Below, one piece after another: positions 38,851 through 52,747 of a stretch of 64,000 bases of DNA. Position 1 is the stretch's first letter. Each line of letters begins with the position of its first letter. The DNA comes from Dirofilaria immitis (taxonomy: Eukaryota; Nematoda; Chromadorea; Rhabditida; Onchocercidae). The stretch is from positions 2,449,501 through 2,513,500 of the forward strand of contig JAKNDB010000092.1 of assembly GCA_024305405.1 (NCBI GenBank), in the 5' to 3' direction. Made by a program: the position numbers and the translations under genes. The notes under the pieces were generated by a model. That model worked only from the letters and a program-made list of their open reading frames with translations. It searched no databases and was not told where the DNA came from.

Positions 38851-41800
38851 ATGGATGTCTTTCTTGATTATTGCCGTAAAGATGTGGATATTAGCAAAGA
38901 TGCAGTAATCAATGAATTGTTACTTACCAAGCATGTGGATTTTATCAAACATTATGTCGAAAATAAGGGATCTTATGTAAGTAATTCGCCTAATGATTAT
39001 CACCTTCTGAATATATGCGGCAGAATATGGTTGCTAAATTTTCTAGAATTTTATCGTTCTACTTGATTCATATTTTATTCCACACGTCCTCATATATTTC
39101 TATATGTGTTATCAGTAATATTAAAATTTTCTATTTGCCTAAAAATTTTCTATATATTCGTCGTGGACTATATTGAGTTTTACAAATAATCTGAAATAAG
39201 ATTAGTATCTTTAAATATTTTTCATCAACATCAAAGTCGATATTACTGCATCAATAATGTGAAAATTTGATCTTTTCATCATCTGAAAAAAATACGCCTA
39301 TTAATCTTAGTATAGTTTTCCTTGTTAGTAGTTTTTATTTTTTTTTCTCGTAATAAAATGGATTTTACGAGAGTTCAGTTTCTGAGTTTGTAGTAAGTGA
39401 TAGTTTCTCTTAAGTATCACATCTTTCATGCTTTTAATTATAGGAAAATGTCACTGCGGAATATCTTCGAATGAGTGGTATCTATTGGTGCTTGCAAGCA
39501 ATGGATTTAATGGGAAAATTAGATGAAGTGGATATTAATGAGATTGCTGTTTATGTGAAGCAATGTCAACAACCAAGTGGTGGTTTCGCATGTGCTGAAC
39601 AACATGATGCTCACTTATTGCAAACATTAAGTGCTATACAAGTAAAATTGTCTTTATTATTCCATAAATTGTTAAGAAGCAATTGCTGCTGCTTTACATT
39701 TGATAAAATTCAGAGTTATTTAGCTGAACTAAGATTTTCACTCAAATATACATGATCGTATGATTCATAATAACATTAACTGATTTTAATAATTATCGAA
39801 ATATAATGGAAAAAAGTTGTGATGGATTTAAAACCAATGGTAGCATGTCCATTTCATTTGTAGCTTTGCGAAATTTGGAAGAATTAAGTCATTTTCTAAT
39901 AACCAAATGCGCGTAAATTTATTTGTATTTTATCATGAAACGAACCGTGCTGACTTCTAGTGACCGATCCTGACGCACCTGTGACTTTTTCCTTGAAGGT
40001 TTCTTTTGATTCGTTATCTGCCGCTCATAATTCATAGTTTGCCTTATGCAAATAAATATGCTAAAGGAGAATTATATTGCGGTATCAGGCAAAGAGAGGT
40101 GGAGAAGATAGAAGTATCATTGTGCAATGTAAATCAGTTCATCTCTTTGGGTAGAAATCGTTGATTATGTCTAATTATTAACGAATTTTCCTTGCACTTT
40201 TTATTTCCTTGCCGCATAGATTTATTAAAACAGCTTGTCATCACTGTTCATCCAGATCTTTATCATATATTTTTATTGATCGTTATTGACAGATTATTTT
40301 ACCTTTTACTTTCTCTGTGTATTTTAAATTAAGAACGGTTTAAATCATAAATATGCTACCCTTTTGTTTGTTTTAATTTATCAGTTTTTTGTCATCAGAT
40401 TCTTCTGTTGTTTCTCTGTTTCTCAAATCCTTGTGTCTAGAAGCCTGGATTTATAATCAAGCTAGGAAATTCATATTTTGTGTCTTATATTTTTCCAATA
40501 AAATAACGCTTAACATTTAGGAAATAAATTCTTAAAGATTATGAAAATATCCAAAACTCTGAAATTGATTACAAACCTTGACTCTATAGAAAACAATTAG
40601 CAAAATATTAGTTATGATTTTTAAGAAAATTCTCTGTTTAAAATCTCTTTTGAGTTATTTCAGATAATGATAATGCTGAGTAAATTAGATGAAATTGATA
40701 TAGATGCAGTCGCTTGTTATGTGACATCCTTACAAAATGATGATGGAAGTTTTGGCGGTGATGAATGCAATGAGATCGATACTCGCTTCTCATTTTGTGC
40801 ATTGGCGACACTCCATTTAATTGTAAGTCCAGAAAAATATTTGCAAATTTATTACTTGAAGATTTTCCTGTTTGAGATGGGCTTGATAGTTCTTTATTAT
40901 ATAGATCAGATGGATAGAACGATAGAAAAGTAGGAAGTCGTTTAGTAAAAAACTCAATGAGTATCGTGTAATTATTTTTTTTAAGAATAGATTGAAAAAT
41001 GATAGGAATAAAAGCGAAAGAAAATTGAAGATTATTATCTCTCTCTATTAGAAATATATATTTTCGAAAAGGAATATTCTCTTCAATAATAGGTAGAATA
41101 TAAACGATAGATTTTTTTACTTCTATAGGGAGATTAGAAAACTCGATAAATGTAGGAAAGGCTATTGATTTCGTTCTTCATTGTTACAATTTCGATGGTG
41201 GATTTGGAGCAAGGCCTGGTTCAGAAAGCCACGCTGGACAGGTTGGCGATTTACAGTTTGCTCTTAATATTGTACTTGAACTATGATTTAAATAATGCTA
41301 AAAGCAACAAACTTACTAACCACTAGGTATATTGTTGTTTGGGAAGTCTAGCAATAGCAGACTGCTTAGAAATGATTGATGTTCAGCGAACAGCGCGATG
41401 GTTGGCCGAAAGACAATGTTTATCAGGTGGCCTAAATGGTATGCTTGATTTTGCAAATTTTGTTTGCTTTACTTATTTTATATAAGTTAAATCTTCAATG
41501 AAAATTAAGGAGTTAAATTAGCATGTTTCTAATTAAATTTACGTGAAGCTTCATAATTATAAAATATTGCTTTGTTTTCAGTCCAAGAATGATTAGTTTT
41601 TCAAAGGAAAACAATAAACTAGAAATCTTATCATCGGATAAAAATATTTGAGTCATTTTATATATTTTTCATCGAATATATTTTGCCGTAAACAAGTAGA
41701 AGTATTAAAAGAGAAATAAGGTGTAGTTAGAAAGACGAAAAAAAAATAATTTAAGTTTGTGGTGTTGTGGTCAGAAGGAAAGAAAAAATTGAGAATGAGT

Positions 41801-43714
41801 AGAAAAATTATAAGAAATTAAAAGTCTAGTTTAACAGAACTATAGCTTGCTTTCTAATATATGCTTAAGTTAATATTTGAACATTAGAAAAATAATGACC
41901 ACTGCTATTAACTTTATGGAGGCAGCAGATTTTATTTAACTGAATATTATCTTTTCTGTAATGAATAAGAATTATTCAATTACTGGTATATGGAGAGATT
42001 TAGCAATAATTAATGATATGATGTATTATACCATTGCTGATTTTATAATTACATCAGTTGATCCCTGCAGAGTGAATGAAAAGAATAGAGGCGTCACTGG
42101 ATAATAGCTGTAATGACACTATTTTCATCGAATAGTTTACTAAATATCCCTGTTGCTACTGCCTTTTATCTTGTTAACAATCTTGACATCTTATGAGTTA
42201 TTTATTAGTTCAGCAAACTTTATATTTAGGAGCATATATGCTTCTCCTAACAAAAAGTTTCTTTGCTCAAATTTTCAAAGATTTCCGTTGAAAATACGCA
42301 ATATATTTAATACATGGAAATGATGATTTATCTTAACGAAGTTGTATTTCTATTAATCAGTGATGATTTAAGATTATTTAGGTTACAGAATAAGGAACTT
42401 TAGTATAATGATTATTAGTTAGCTGAAATGAGACATAAAACATAACGGCTTGTGATGTTCTCTAAAAGAAACAGAGAAGTAATCTTAAAAATCAACACTT
42501 TTTTTGGTGTATACATTGTAAGTGTAGGATCATTTTTGAAATGAATTAAAGTGACCTTTACAAAACGATATTGATGGAGATGTTTGTATTAAAGAGAATA
42601 TTTAGTAAGGACGTGTGGCATGAAACATAATAAATTAGAATAGTTGTCCTTTACCACTGTTCGTCTCTAACTGTACATAAATGTTACATTCTCTTTAAAG
42701 AGCTACACGATTTACGCATCATTATACGCATTATCGGACATACGATCAACAGGAGTGTATAGGGAGAAAAGGGGAAAGATGAGAATATTCATAAAAGTTG
42801 TGGCACTGTCTCTTAAAGTACTTAACCTTTTGTTGTGTTTTTCGTTATGTACTAACAAACTGATTGCAATCAGAAAATACACCCTGAATTGCATTCTATT
42901 AATATCTGAAAAAATGTCCGTGGAAAATGTCTGATGCAAGTATAGATGCCTAGCACTAAACAGTACAGAAATGGATGGATGAAATAAATTTCTATTTGCT
43001 AGAAATTGAAATCTATTTTAATTTATTGAGTATTTAAAGAAAATTTCAGGTAGACCAGAGAAATTACCGGATGTCTGTTATTCCTGGTGGGTACTCGCAT
43101 CATTGCGCATGATTGGACGATTACACTGGATTGATAATGTTAATAATGCTTTTGAAATCATGCTTATTAAAACTTTGTTACAGGGAATTTTATTATGCTA
43201 TTTATTGGGAGTATGGCAAACTTTCGCTATTTGTTTGTTGATTTTATTATCTGTTTTCAGAAGTCGATGATAAAATTCATATTAGCTTGTCAAGACAGCG
43301 ATGGTGGTTTTGCTGATAGACCTGGAGATGTGGTAAGTGAATATTTTATTTTCCATTTTTATGGATATAGATTTTCGGCACGAAAAAATGATTCGTTGTT
43401 GATGTTCATACACATTTATTTTATTTTATCGTTATTTTTATAAATCTTATCTTCTGCAGCTGTAGATTTACTGATTGTTAATTAACTTACTGCACAATTT
43501 TGATAATTTGAGGAATCTTGTCTTCTTACTTGAAAATGCCTTTCGAATTTCTTTTCAGACTGATCCTTTTCACACTGTTTTTGGACTAGCAGGATTAAGC
43601 TTACTTGGTGCTTACAATGAATCATTGGTAGCAATTGATCCTGTGTTTTGCATGGGAAAAAACGTCTTGGTTATTTATCTATTTGTTAAAAAAAGTATAC
43701 TTTCAATTAGATGA
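38851..43714 (+). CDS. RABGGTB: Rab geranylgeranyltransferase beta subunit
   Basis: This is the catalytic beta subunit that, with the alpha subunit and Rab escort protein, attaches geranylgeranyl groups to Rab C-terminal cysteines. Exons: 38851-38976, 39444-39641, 40664-40822, 41129-41241, 41327-41438, 43050-43138, 43261-43332, 43559-43714; about 341 aa (human 331). Prenyltransferase repeats are clear: [96 protein letters not shown] and [16 protein letters not shown]. The zinc ligands expected for the family are present: Asp and Cys in PDVCYSWW, and His in DPFHT. Exon 4 begins with GG where GGG is needed (41128-41130), so one base is probably missing. The first ATG is the least certain part. 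Confidence 0.95.
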
Positions 43715-45944
43715 TATATAGTTTACTGCTAGAATTGTAATAATTTATGATTTTTTTATAATGCTTTTCATATTCCTCCCTTTTTAGAGTAAGAAATTGT
43801 AGGAGGTATAGCAGTTAAATTTTTCAAAGAAAAATAAAAAAGATTGATGTAGAATGTTTTTTTTATCTTATATTCTTTTTTCTACTGAAGAATGCTATCA
43901 GATTTTACACTCTAAATATAGCAACTAAGAAAAGCAAGGGTTCAGTGATTTTAGACACTTCTCGTTTTTTTTAAATTCGAAAAAACTATTAAAATGGGTC
44001 ACTGTGGGCTGCATTCTGTTGTTATGTAAGAGGAGCGGAATAAACTGGAAAGAGGGTAATTAAAGGATACGAGAGTGCGCAACAGCAATGTACCTTGCCA
44101 TCACCGTGTTACATACTGTTTTATAGCCATTATAAAGCTTTATGTATTGGATAGGAATGCAAAGCGACACGTGGCATAGCAAATGCTCACTTATCAATTG
44201 CCTGCTATAATAATATCATATTTTTGGTTGATGTGAAATTGTAATAGTTTTCATAATTTTATACATTTTTTTGGATTGTCGTTAGCAGGATTCACGTATG
44301 TAGCAAATGATATTTCCTTTGGCAGTGTCGAATGCTTTCATTGGTTTCTTATCGTTTTATTGGTCTTTTTGTATTCTTCAATGTTTTAATAAATTGAAAT
44401 CCGCTTTTTCATGCATTTCTAAATCAAAAATTCAGAAATATAACGTAGATTTTACGAAGATTTTTATAATATTTTGTGAAATAGATCACTTACTTCATTA
44501 TTCAAAACCAAGAAAATTCTTAATTTATTTTTTTGTATTCTTAAATTAATTATGAGTTTTTTTCTTCTGTCAGTTAATTTTTTTCGGTTGAAGTATTTTC
44601 GTCAGGAACATCAGAAAAAAATGCGAATTAATGAAATTCCTTTTCATTTGTCAAAGTTATTGATCACCATTTGGATTAATAGGAAATAACTTTGATTAAT
44701 ATTATTCTTCTGTTCATAGCTAATTTGATTCTGATTCTGACGATTCCAGTAATAAAGTATGATGAGGTATATATTCTCAAATGCTTTAAAATTCCATGGT
44801 ACTACATTTAATATGAAAGTTTGGAACTCAAGTTTTATTTAATAAAAACACATAACAGCATCTGCAGCAGAAGGTAAATTTTTGCTAGTTTTTCTGAATC
44901 AACTGGAAAATACAATCTATTTGCAAATACAAGAAGTACGCATTTTAAGTATAGTAGGAAGAGAAAGAGGAGGATAGTAGTTGCATGGATTAAACTGAAT
45001 GTATTGAACATGCTGTAAGAAGTGCAAAGAGGAAATTGAGGAAGTTTTGTAGCAGAAGAATTTAAAAAGTGGAAATTGTCGTGATTTCAAAAGCTTCTTT
45101 CCATTTATTACTTTTGTTTTTTTATCATTTCTTAGCTTCTCTTCAAATGCATCATACGTCACGTACCACGTATTTCTTTTACTCCAATGTACTACCGTGT
45201 ATTGCAGTTATTGCTACGAATTTGAAGTAACTTCCATTTGACTTTTTTTTTTTTTAATTTGTAGTAAGAAATGATACGTTAGAAAAGAAATCTATGTTTT
45301 ATGGATCGAAGGAAATATTGTCGAAAGATTCTATCATTAAAAATGTAACAGGGAAAAGAAGACAATGTCTGTATGCAATATCTTATGTGTGGAACTGTAA
45401 GAGCTATTGTATCAAATTTAAAATCTGAACTAAATGTAAAATCTGAAAATGTAAAACTAAGGTTTATGGGACAGCAATTTATACGCTGAGTTTTCATCCT
45501 TCACTAACTAGCTCAACGAATCATCGAAGGAAATGTTAACAGAGTAATAGGACATGATATAGTAGTTTTTAAAGAATTTGTGCTAATGGAATCTTAAATG
45601 GTCTAATACTGAAACTCTGACTTCTCATATTTCACTTATGAATATAATAAGCTTCTGAAGGGTGCCATATTGAAAAATATTAAACGGAAAAGATGCAATA
45701 GACATGATGACATTCGTAATGTGGGAGATGGAGGACGAGTTACCGTAAGATTTGATGAATGACTATTCTTTCTCTCAGAAAGAGGAAAAGATAGTGCACT
45801 CCGGGTACTGCACATGCTGAGAGATTTGTCGCCCTGCCCAAATCTTGAGAAAATTTGATTTTGATTGCATGAGATGACACATGGCACTTATCCATACTTC
45901 AGTGATAGGGGCTTGTTAATGGTATTACCGATTTGCTGCTGGAA
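43715..45944. other. Intergenic region upstream of lin-32
   Basis: About 2.2 kb, AT-rich. Short open frames on both strands lack domains. For a proneural gene the upstream control elements should lie here, but I cannot point to individual sites. Confidence 0.4.
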
Positions 45945-47438
45945 ATGTCCTCCTCCTCCTCCTCTTCCTCGACATTATCAGCAAGTTGGCAACACCATTA
46001 TGCGTCGTCACCCAAAAACTCTGCTGATATTACAGTCGTCGCCAGAACTACTAATTACGCTAGTCAGCCATGCACATATTATGATCAGTCGGACGAAAAT
46101 TTATGCTGGAATAAAACGTAAGATTCTTTTTAAAAAATTTTAAAGTTTTATATAAATATGCTTGGAATCCCGAGTTATTCATTTTATTCGCTGATTCGAG
46201 GCAGAAGTGATACTAAAAAATAATTGCGTAGTAATAACTATAACATTCAAATATGACATCATTTAGATCGTATTAACAATGAATTAAACCATTGAATTGA
46301 ATAAAGATATATAGAAATTTCACTTTCATACAAAAATTAGTCCCTTATATCCAGCCAGAATTGCATTTCTTTTGATATTTGAGTAATCTGTTGGCACTAA
46401 AATTTTTTTTTTTTTTTTTGCTGAAAGAATTGCTTAATTATTCAAAGTTTTTTTTTATGTTCTAATTATTACTTTTATAAAAATACAGTACTATAGAACA
46501 AACAGAGAGGTTTATAAGAAGATTGAACTTCAATAGTTGACTGAAACAAGTTAAGACTTATTGCCATCCAAGAATTCATAACATAGATCTTACTTCCGAT
46601 TTCTTTCTTATGCATTTTCACTAATTTCTCTTATCAGTAATAGCACGTCAAGCGATTATTATATAAAGTTACTGATCATGTAACGTGTTGCTGATAGAAA
46701 TAAGAAATTTAAAATTTGTGAATAAATGAATATTTCAGTTGTATTCAGAAAGAAGAAGAAATGGTGCAGTTGGAAATAAAGATGCCGCGGAAAAATAAGA
46801 TCGGAGCTCGACGATATAAAACACCGAGCCCACATTTGTTACGTATGCGACGTCAAGCAGCGAATGCACGAGAACGGCGACGAATGAATAATTTGAATGA
46901 CGCATTCGATAGGGTAAATGCATTATTCATCGCTTACCAGTATATCGGAAAGAAGTTGGTGGGGAATGTTGACTTGTTAATTATACTTAACTTAATATTG
47001 TAGACTTCGAAAGGTCTGATAGGTCTGAGAAAATTATATTCAGCGATCTAAAGTTTTCAAGATTTAGCTGACATACCAAATTATATTGATCCTTTTTTCC
47101 ATTTGTTCGTTTATAGTTTCAATATAAGCAGGAAATATACTTCATACTAATAATAGAATTCATTAGTTAAAACTTGATTGTTCCATTCAGACTATCATTT
47201 ATATCAACTTCTATTATTGGACGTTAAGCCAACAGTAGCATATGCAAATTTAGAAGGTGTCTGTAAATAATTTCTCTTCTAGCGTCCTTCACTAGAATTT
47301 TTTAAGATTCTTTTGTTTTAGCTACGAACCGTATTACCATCGGTAGGAACTGGTCGAAGGTTATCGAAATTTGAAACGCTGCAAATGGCACAGCAATACA
47401 TTGATTGCTTAGCAGAATTGTTGAATAAATCACGATGA
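45945..47438 (+). CDS. lin-32: LIN-32 / atonal-type proneural bHLH transcription factor
   Basis: Exons: 45945-46117, 46739-46913, 47322-47438; 154 aa with no frame break (worm LIN-32 is of similar size). The N-terminal exon is Ser-rich (a run of TCC codons) and low in conservation. Exon 2 carries [19 protein letters not shown], then the basic region [17 protein letters not shown]. Exon 3 gives helix 2, [21 protein letters not shown]. The block just before the basic region ([14 protein letters not shown]) is the LIN-32 hallmark that separates it from other atonal and neurogenin relatives. It is expected to dimerise with an E protein, bind E-boxes, and specify neuroblasts such as touch-neuron and ray precursors. 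The ATG at 45945 is a minimum; one lost base upstream would extend the N terminus. Confidence 0.92.
46409..46430. repeat. Poly-T tract in lin-32 intron 1
   Basis: A run of roughly twenty T residues inside the first intron. It is simple sequence only. Confidence 0.7.
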
Positions 47439-50065
47439 TCTATCTTTTTGTCTTATTTGTAAATAAATTTTCCTAAATTGTCTCTCCTTAATTAATCTCA
47501 TTGTTACTGCTCAATATGCTATCTGTGAAATGTGACAAAATTGTCATTGCTTCTCTCTCTTCCCTTAAATTTTTCGTGTTTTTATAAGATGAAATTAATT
47601 TCACTATAGTTACTAGTAATAGCAAAAGACATTTTCGAAATATTAAAATTCGTTTTTAATGATTTCTGTCAGAAACATTGAGAAGGAAACTTTAGAGCAA
47701 TCTTGACAGTTAATTATGAAGTGTCTGATGAACAACTAACTGTTCGATTAATAATTAGTGACTGACGATATATTAAAAATAAGCCGCATATAATTGGAAT
47801 ATGAAATAAAGAAAGGCCTGATACTTAATTAGTTTGCGATTCTTATCGCAATCAGTTTTGATAGATCATCAAATAAACTTATGGAACAGAGTAAAAAACG
47901 ATAAAATTTCTCGATGTAACACATTCCGATAATCACTATTTTCAAGCATTCCAACAAAAAAGTGGAGCAAAATTCTTTCCATTTTTTGTCGCAGTGTATA
48001 GTGTATATTTTTTTATTATTATTAGCATGCACATATTCCTGGCACCTTACCAAGGCGGTCTCATCATTTGATGTGCGGCATGAATTTATTTATTTTCTTT
48101 TTATTTAACTATTTCAAAACATTATTAAGACCATTAAGATTTCTTTGTATTTTTTCTTATTGTTGATAGAGATGCCATTTTGTTTTGTAACGAATATAAA
48201 AACTTTTCTATTACAAATCTTTTCTCATGCAATGGAAGTTTCATGAATTTAATATAAATGAATAAATGAACAAACTGTATTTAGTAGATATGTCTAATGA
48301 TCCAACTGACTGCTTGCTTGATTTCGTCCATTTCTCCGGGAATAGTTCAGATTTCTTATCATAAAGAACTTTTCTACTTTCATCATTTCAAGTCTTGAAT
48401 ATAAGATCTATTTATTTACAGTAGCGAAGAGCTCTTTAACATCTCATAATATTCACTTTGCTATTTCCATTTGCCATTTTCTTACCTGCTGGCATTTGAT
48501 GTATCATATTTTCAGAAATCACACATGGTTGCACTGATATCTACATATGTGCCACATCGCATGATGTCCCGTAATACAGTGTAATACTCTACTTGATTTC
48601 TTCAGACTTTATTGCACATCTGATGTTCCTGATTCCTTCTTAACTTCTTTATTACTACTAAAAATTACAAACTTTATTTTTGGACTTGCAGTTAGCAAGA
48701 TAAATTCATCAAGTGTTAATAACAAGTGTGATAAAAGCAACAGGCATACGATATAAATTTATAACTTTCTTTAAGATCTCTCTTACTGCGGTTATTTTAT
48801 TTCACTATCTCTAATAACATTATTGTTTATATCTGTGCTAAGTTCCTCCATTTCTTTTGCGGAATAATTATGTGAATAAGCCATCATTAGAAAGGGACAA
48901 TATTTGAAAGCGTGGAATGAGATATAATTACATGACCGTTGACCTTTGTTTGATGTTACCTGCACATTATTATGTTGATAAAAAATCTAAGACGAAGCAA
49001 TTACCATCGATAATCAAATCTACTGTTATGTTCATCTTCATATCTATATGACATGGTGAAACGATCAATTTAAGAGCTACTAACTGGAAAGGCATTTCTT
49101 ATTCTTAATTCTGTTGTCCTATCACTCATAATTTTGAAATTTCACTTAAGTTTTAAACTCGAAACTTTCAATTCTATTCAGATTACAAAATGGCATAATT
49201 GAATTTTCTTCGAAAGTTTAAATTCGTAAATTGAAAGTTGAAAAACTCGAATTTTACTTAAAATTCAAGAGCTCAAATTTAATTCGACTTAAAATTTTCT
49301 TTCCTTGAAACTTTTATTTCCTTAAAAGGAGCACAAATTCCATCAGATTGCTAAGTTTGAAATTTATTTAGAGAAGTATTTTCAAAACATTGTGACACCA
49401 ACAAATTTTCACAGGCAATCGATTGATTGTTTAGTTCCGTTCCAGCGGTTGACAAAATTCGGACTTGTTGCGATGCGATCGATAATAGATTTATCCAGAA
49501 AACTGTTAATGGAAGTACCACTCCTCACTGTCATATTCTGCACTTTCCCACATCTTAATGCTTCTCACTGCGTAGGATAGTTTGATTTGTCGGCGTAATC
49601 TTTAGGAACTATGATTTCACTACTCGGAAATTTGAACAGTTATCTTCATTAATTATTAAATTAATTATCTTTAATATAACTGTTACTTATTGATTCCAAG
49701 TACTATTAGATTAATAAATATTATGTATTACTGTAGAAATAAGAATTAAATTCTGTTCTTTTGGCGAAGTTCTTGTCATTCTCACACTACTGTACATTTT
49801 GTATAGGTTCGAAAAGAGTGGTATGTCCAAATTCATTATCGGTGAGAATTGATCGTCCATATATTGTCTTTGTAACTGATTTCCACTCTCTACTGTATAT
49901 CATTATGACATCAATCACGATGGAATGTAGAAGTTATCGATGTGTCGTAATCGTATCACATTATGTCAGGGACAACAGTTAGCTGTAAAATTATTAGAAC
50001 AAGTGCAATTATCAAGATCGAATTTCATAACAGTTTTAGTGAGTTGGTCTTGAATAAATTTACAG
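47439..50065. other. Intergenic region between lin-32 and GMP reductase
   Basis: 2.6 kb of AT-rich DNA. Around 49140-49320 there are repeated AAATTC/GAATTT and AACTCGAA-like words that give it a repetitive look, but I could not define a unit. No supported coding exon was found. TTTACAG at its right edge abuts the next ATG. Confidence 0.4.
50059..50065 (+). promoter_or_regulatory. Likely trans-splice acceptor of GMP reductase
   Basis: TTTACAG is immediately followed by the ATG at 50066, the same arrangement as at the uridine-cytidine kinase start. Confidence 0.45.
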
Positions 50066-52306
50066 ATGCCAACAATAGAGTACGAGCCAAAATTGGATTT
50101 CAAGGACGTTCTATTGCGGCCGAAGCGATCTACACTGAAAAGTCGAGCGGATGTCGACCTTGTTCGTGAGTGAGTCTGTAACTTATCATTGTATATATTT
50201 CTGCTGGCAACATTTTGTTGTGTAAGCGCTTTGGATTACGTTTTTTATTTTCTTACCATTATGTTAATCGTTCCAGAAATGATCTTTTTGTCAACAGTTA
50301 GTGTTTCTCCGTTATGCTGATTAATTGGCTAATTTAACTCACTTGTGTGAATTTTATTTCTATATATTCTTCGAAAATTCCCAGCATTTTGAATACAGAA
50401 TCGGTTTTTAGAAAGATAAGAATAAACTTTTTAAGATTCTCTACTACATTATTTTTCAGTGACAGCAATTGATGCTGATGGATCATTGGAAACATAATTT
50501 AAATCACAATTTTTCTAGTATTGTTTTCTTTCCTGTTTTCATTCGGCTACTTCTCAGTCAAAAGTTTATCGATTTGAAAAGTTGTTATTAGAGTATTACA
50601 CCAAATTTTTTCCAGATTTATATTTCGTAATTCTAAAAGAAATATGTTGGCATACCAATTGTTGCGTCAAATATGGATACTGTGGGAACATTTGAAGTAG
50701 CAGAAGCTCTTTCTAAGAAAAGGCTTTTTACAATTATACATAAACATTATTCAATTGAACAATGGATGGAATTTGTGGATAGGATAGGTTTGAATCAGGA
50801 TGTATGTTGCATTTCTCTTCCTTTCACTTATATGCTTTTAATTTTACACTCTTTTTTGGCTGAATGCCTTCTTTTTCTTGGTCTAATTAAATTATTTAGA
50901 ATATTATTTTTGCGATTTCTTAATACAGTTATATGATTTAAGTTATTATTTGCTGAAAAAGGACTTTTCAAAGGTGGGGGAGGGGAGAGAGAGAGGGAGA
51001 TGATCATAATTGCAATAGTGATGTAAATAGCATGATGAGAACGAACCACAGAATTAAATTAAACACTTGGGAAATTCAAATTTTATTCAGACATTATCAC
51101 AAATCGGAATTTCGTCCGGAATATCCGACTGTGATTTCACAAAACTGAAAAAGATTTGTGAAATGATACCCGAACTGCAATACATTTGTTTGGATGTTGC
51201 GAATGGATATTCAGAAGTGTTTGTAGATTTTATACGACGAGTTCGGGAAAAATTTCCTCGACATACAATATTTGCCGGGAATGTGGTGACAGGAGAAATG
51301 ACTGAAGAACTGATTCTCTCAGGAGCTGATATTGTCAAGGTTTGTTGGAATATTCAATGGTTTGGTCAGTCAAATAATTTGTTTGCTTTAAAAGTTAACT
51401 TTCGTCTTTATTCAGTCTTTCTCATGATGTATTATTACTGCTCTCCATTTTTGGGATATTTTGTTTGTATGTATTCTACGCGCTGGAAAGCATATGGCTT
51501 TTTAGGTGGGCATAGGCCCCGGTTCAGTTTGTACGACACGAAAAAAACTGGAGTTGGTTATCCGCAGCTGAGTGCTGTGTTGGAATGTGCCGACGCTTCA
51601 CACGGCTTGAACGGGCATGTGATGAGCGACGGAGGATGCACAAACCCTGGCGATGTTGCAAAAGCATTTGGTGCTGGGGCAGATTTCGTAATGGTTGGAG
51701 GTGTCACGGATTTTCTTCTCACCTTACACCTTTAACCTTTAATAATTATTTCATACAAAAAAGACTTCTATTATTCGGACCTGCTGTATCAGAATTTTAC
51801 ATTTCCATTAATATTTTATTTGTAGGTCTTTTGCGGGACATGATCAGTGTGGCGGTGATATCATTGAGAAGGATGGACAGAAATACAAATTATTCTACGG
51901 AATGTCTTCTGATACAGCGATGAAAAAACATGAAGGAAATGTTGCAGAATACCGGGCTTCGGAAGGCAAGACAATAACCGTTCCATTCAGGCAAGTGTGC
52001 ATTTTTGTAGAAATTATGTATTATTTCAAATTTGGTTTTCTTCATATCAATTGATTTTAAAATTAAAATTAGTGAAAATTATTGAAAGAAAGATCAAAAT
52101 AGTTGTTTTATAGAGGTGATATTTCGAAAACAGTACAAGATTTGTTAGGTGGACTGCGATCGGCTTGCACATATACTGGTGCGACGAAATTAAAAGAGCT
52201 TTCAAAACGGGCAACTTTCGTCCGTGTCACACAGCAGACAAATGAACAATATACAACATTTGAAATATCTACACCGGAATTACAGAAATTAAATATTCGG
52301 ATTTGA
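50066..52306 (+). CDS. GMPR: GMP reductase
   Basis: GMP reductase converts GMP to IMP with NADPH in purine salvage. Exons: 50066-50169, 50616-50801, 51091-51339, 51506-51700, 51826-51990, 52114-52306; about 364 aa (human 345, the excess being a C-terminal tail). Landmarks: [53 protein letters not shown], the active-site loop [11 protein letters not shown] with the catalytic Cys, [55 protein letters not shown] and GGLRSACTY. One base is missing at GG 50649-50650, A7 51541-51547 and T4 51829-51832. Intron 5 starts with GCAAGT, so it is a GC-AG intron; a normal GT four bases later would break the frame. Confidence 0.95.
50973..51002. repeat. Purine-rich (G/GA) tract in GMPR intron 2
   Basis: GGTGGGGGAGGGGAGAGAGA-type sequence, unusual in this AT-rich window. 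Simple sequence. Confidence 0.6.
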
Positions 52307-52747
52307 TTTAAGTCTTTTGGATTTCAGGTTCTTTTCCTATTGCGTAACTTTAGTTATACAACATTATATAACTTTCCTTATTTTGATGTTTAGTGATAGT
52401 TGGAATTTTGTTTTAAAAAATCTCAGTTTTTGTTTTCATCTGTTGTTCAAATATTTTAATGAAAAAGGATGTTTTACCATTTCAACAAAGCTTTTTCAAA
52501 GTTTAGCGTAATTTAAAGGAGAAAGTACCAGTGTTTTCCTCGATATCCATTGCTTTATTCTCAATACTAGATATTTAATTTAAAATTCTGCTTAATTCGC
52601 ACCATTTCTTTACTTCAGTGTATAAAAAGTTTTAAGGTAAGATTTGTAGTAGTATTTTAAATCGTATTTTATGTAAGAGAATAGTTTTGCATCCGTACGC
52701 AAATTTCCTACTGGTACCTTCCTCTAAATATATCGCTTTCTTGATAT
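52307..52747. other. Convergent 3' gap between GMPR and the WAP/Sushi gene
   Basis: About 440 bp between two stop codons facing each other. AT-rich, presumed to be the 3' UTRs of both genes. Nothing else seen. Confidence 0.45.

Noticed and set aside
45636..45887. Minus-strand frame upstream of lin-32
   Set aside because: No domain, no splice context and no family similarity; likely chance.
45865..46143. Proline-rich plus-strand frame overlapping lin-32 exon 1
   Set aside because: It is the alternate frame of the TCC-rich serine tract; the serine frame ends at a GTAAGA donor that joins in phase to the bHLH exon.
49140..49320. A repeat family built of AAATTC/GAATTT words
   Set aside because: The words recur but no consistent unit, period or arm pairing could be defined; probably AT-rich composition.
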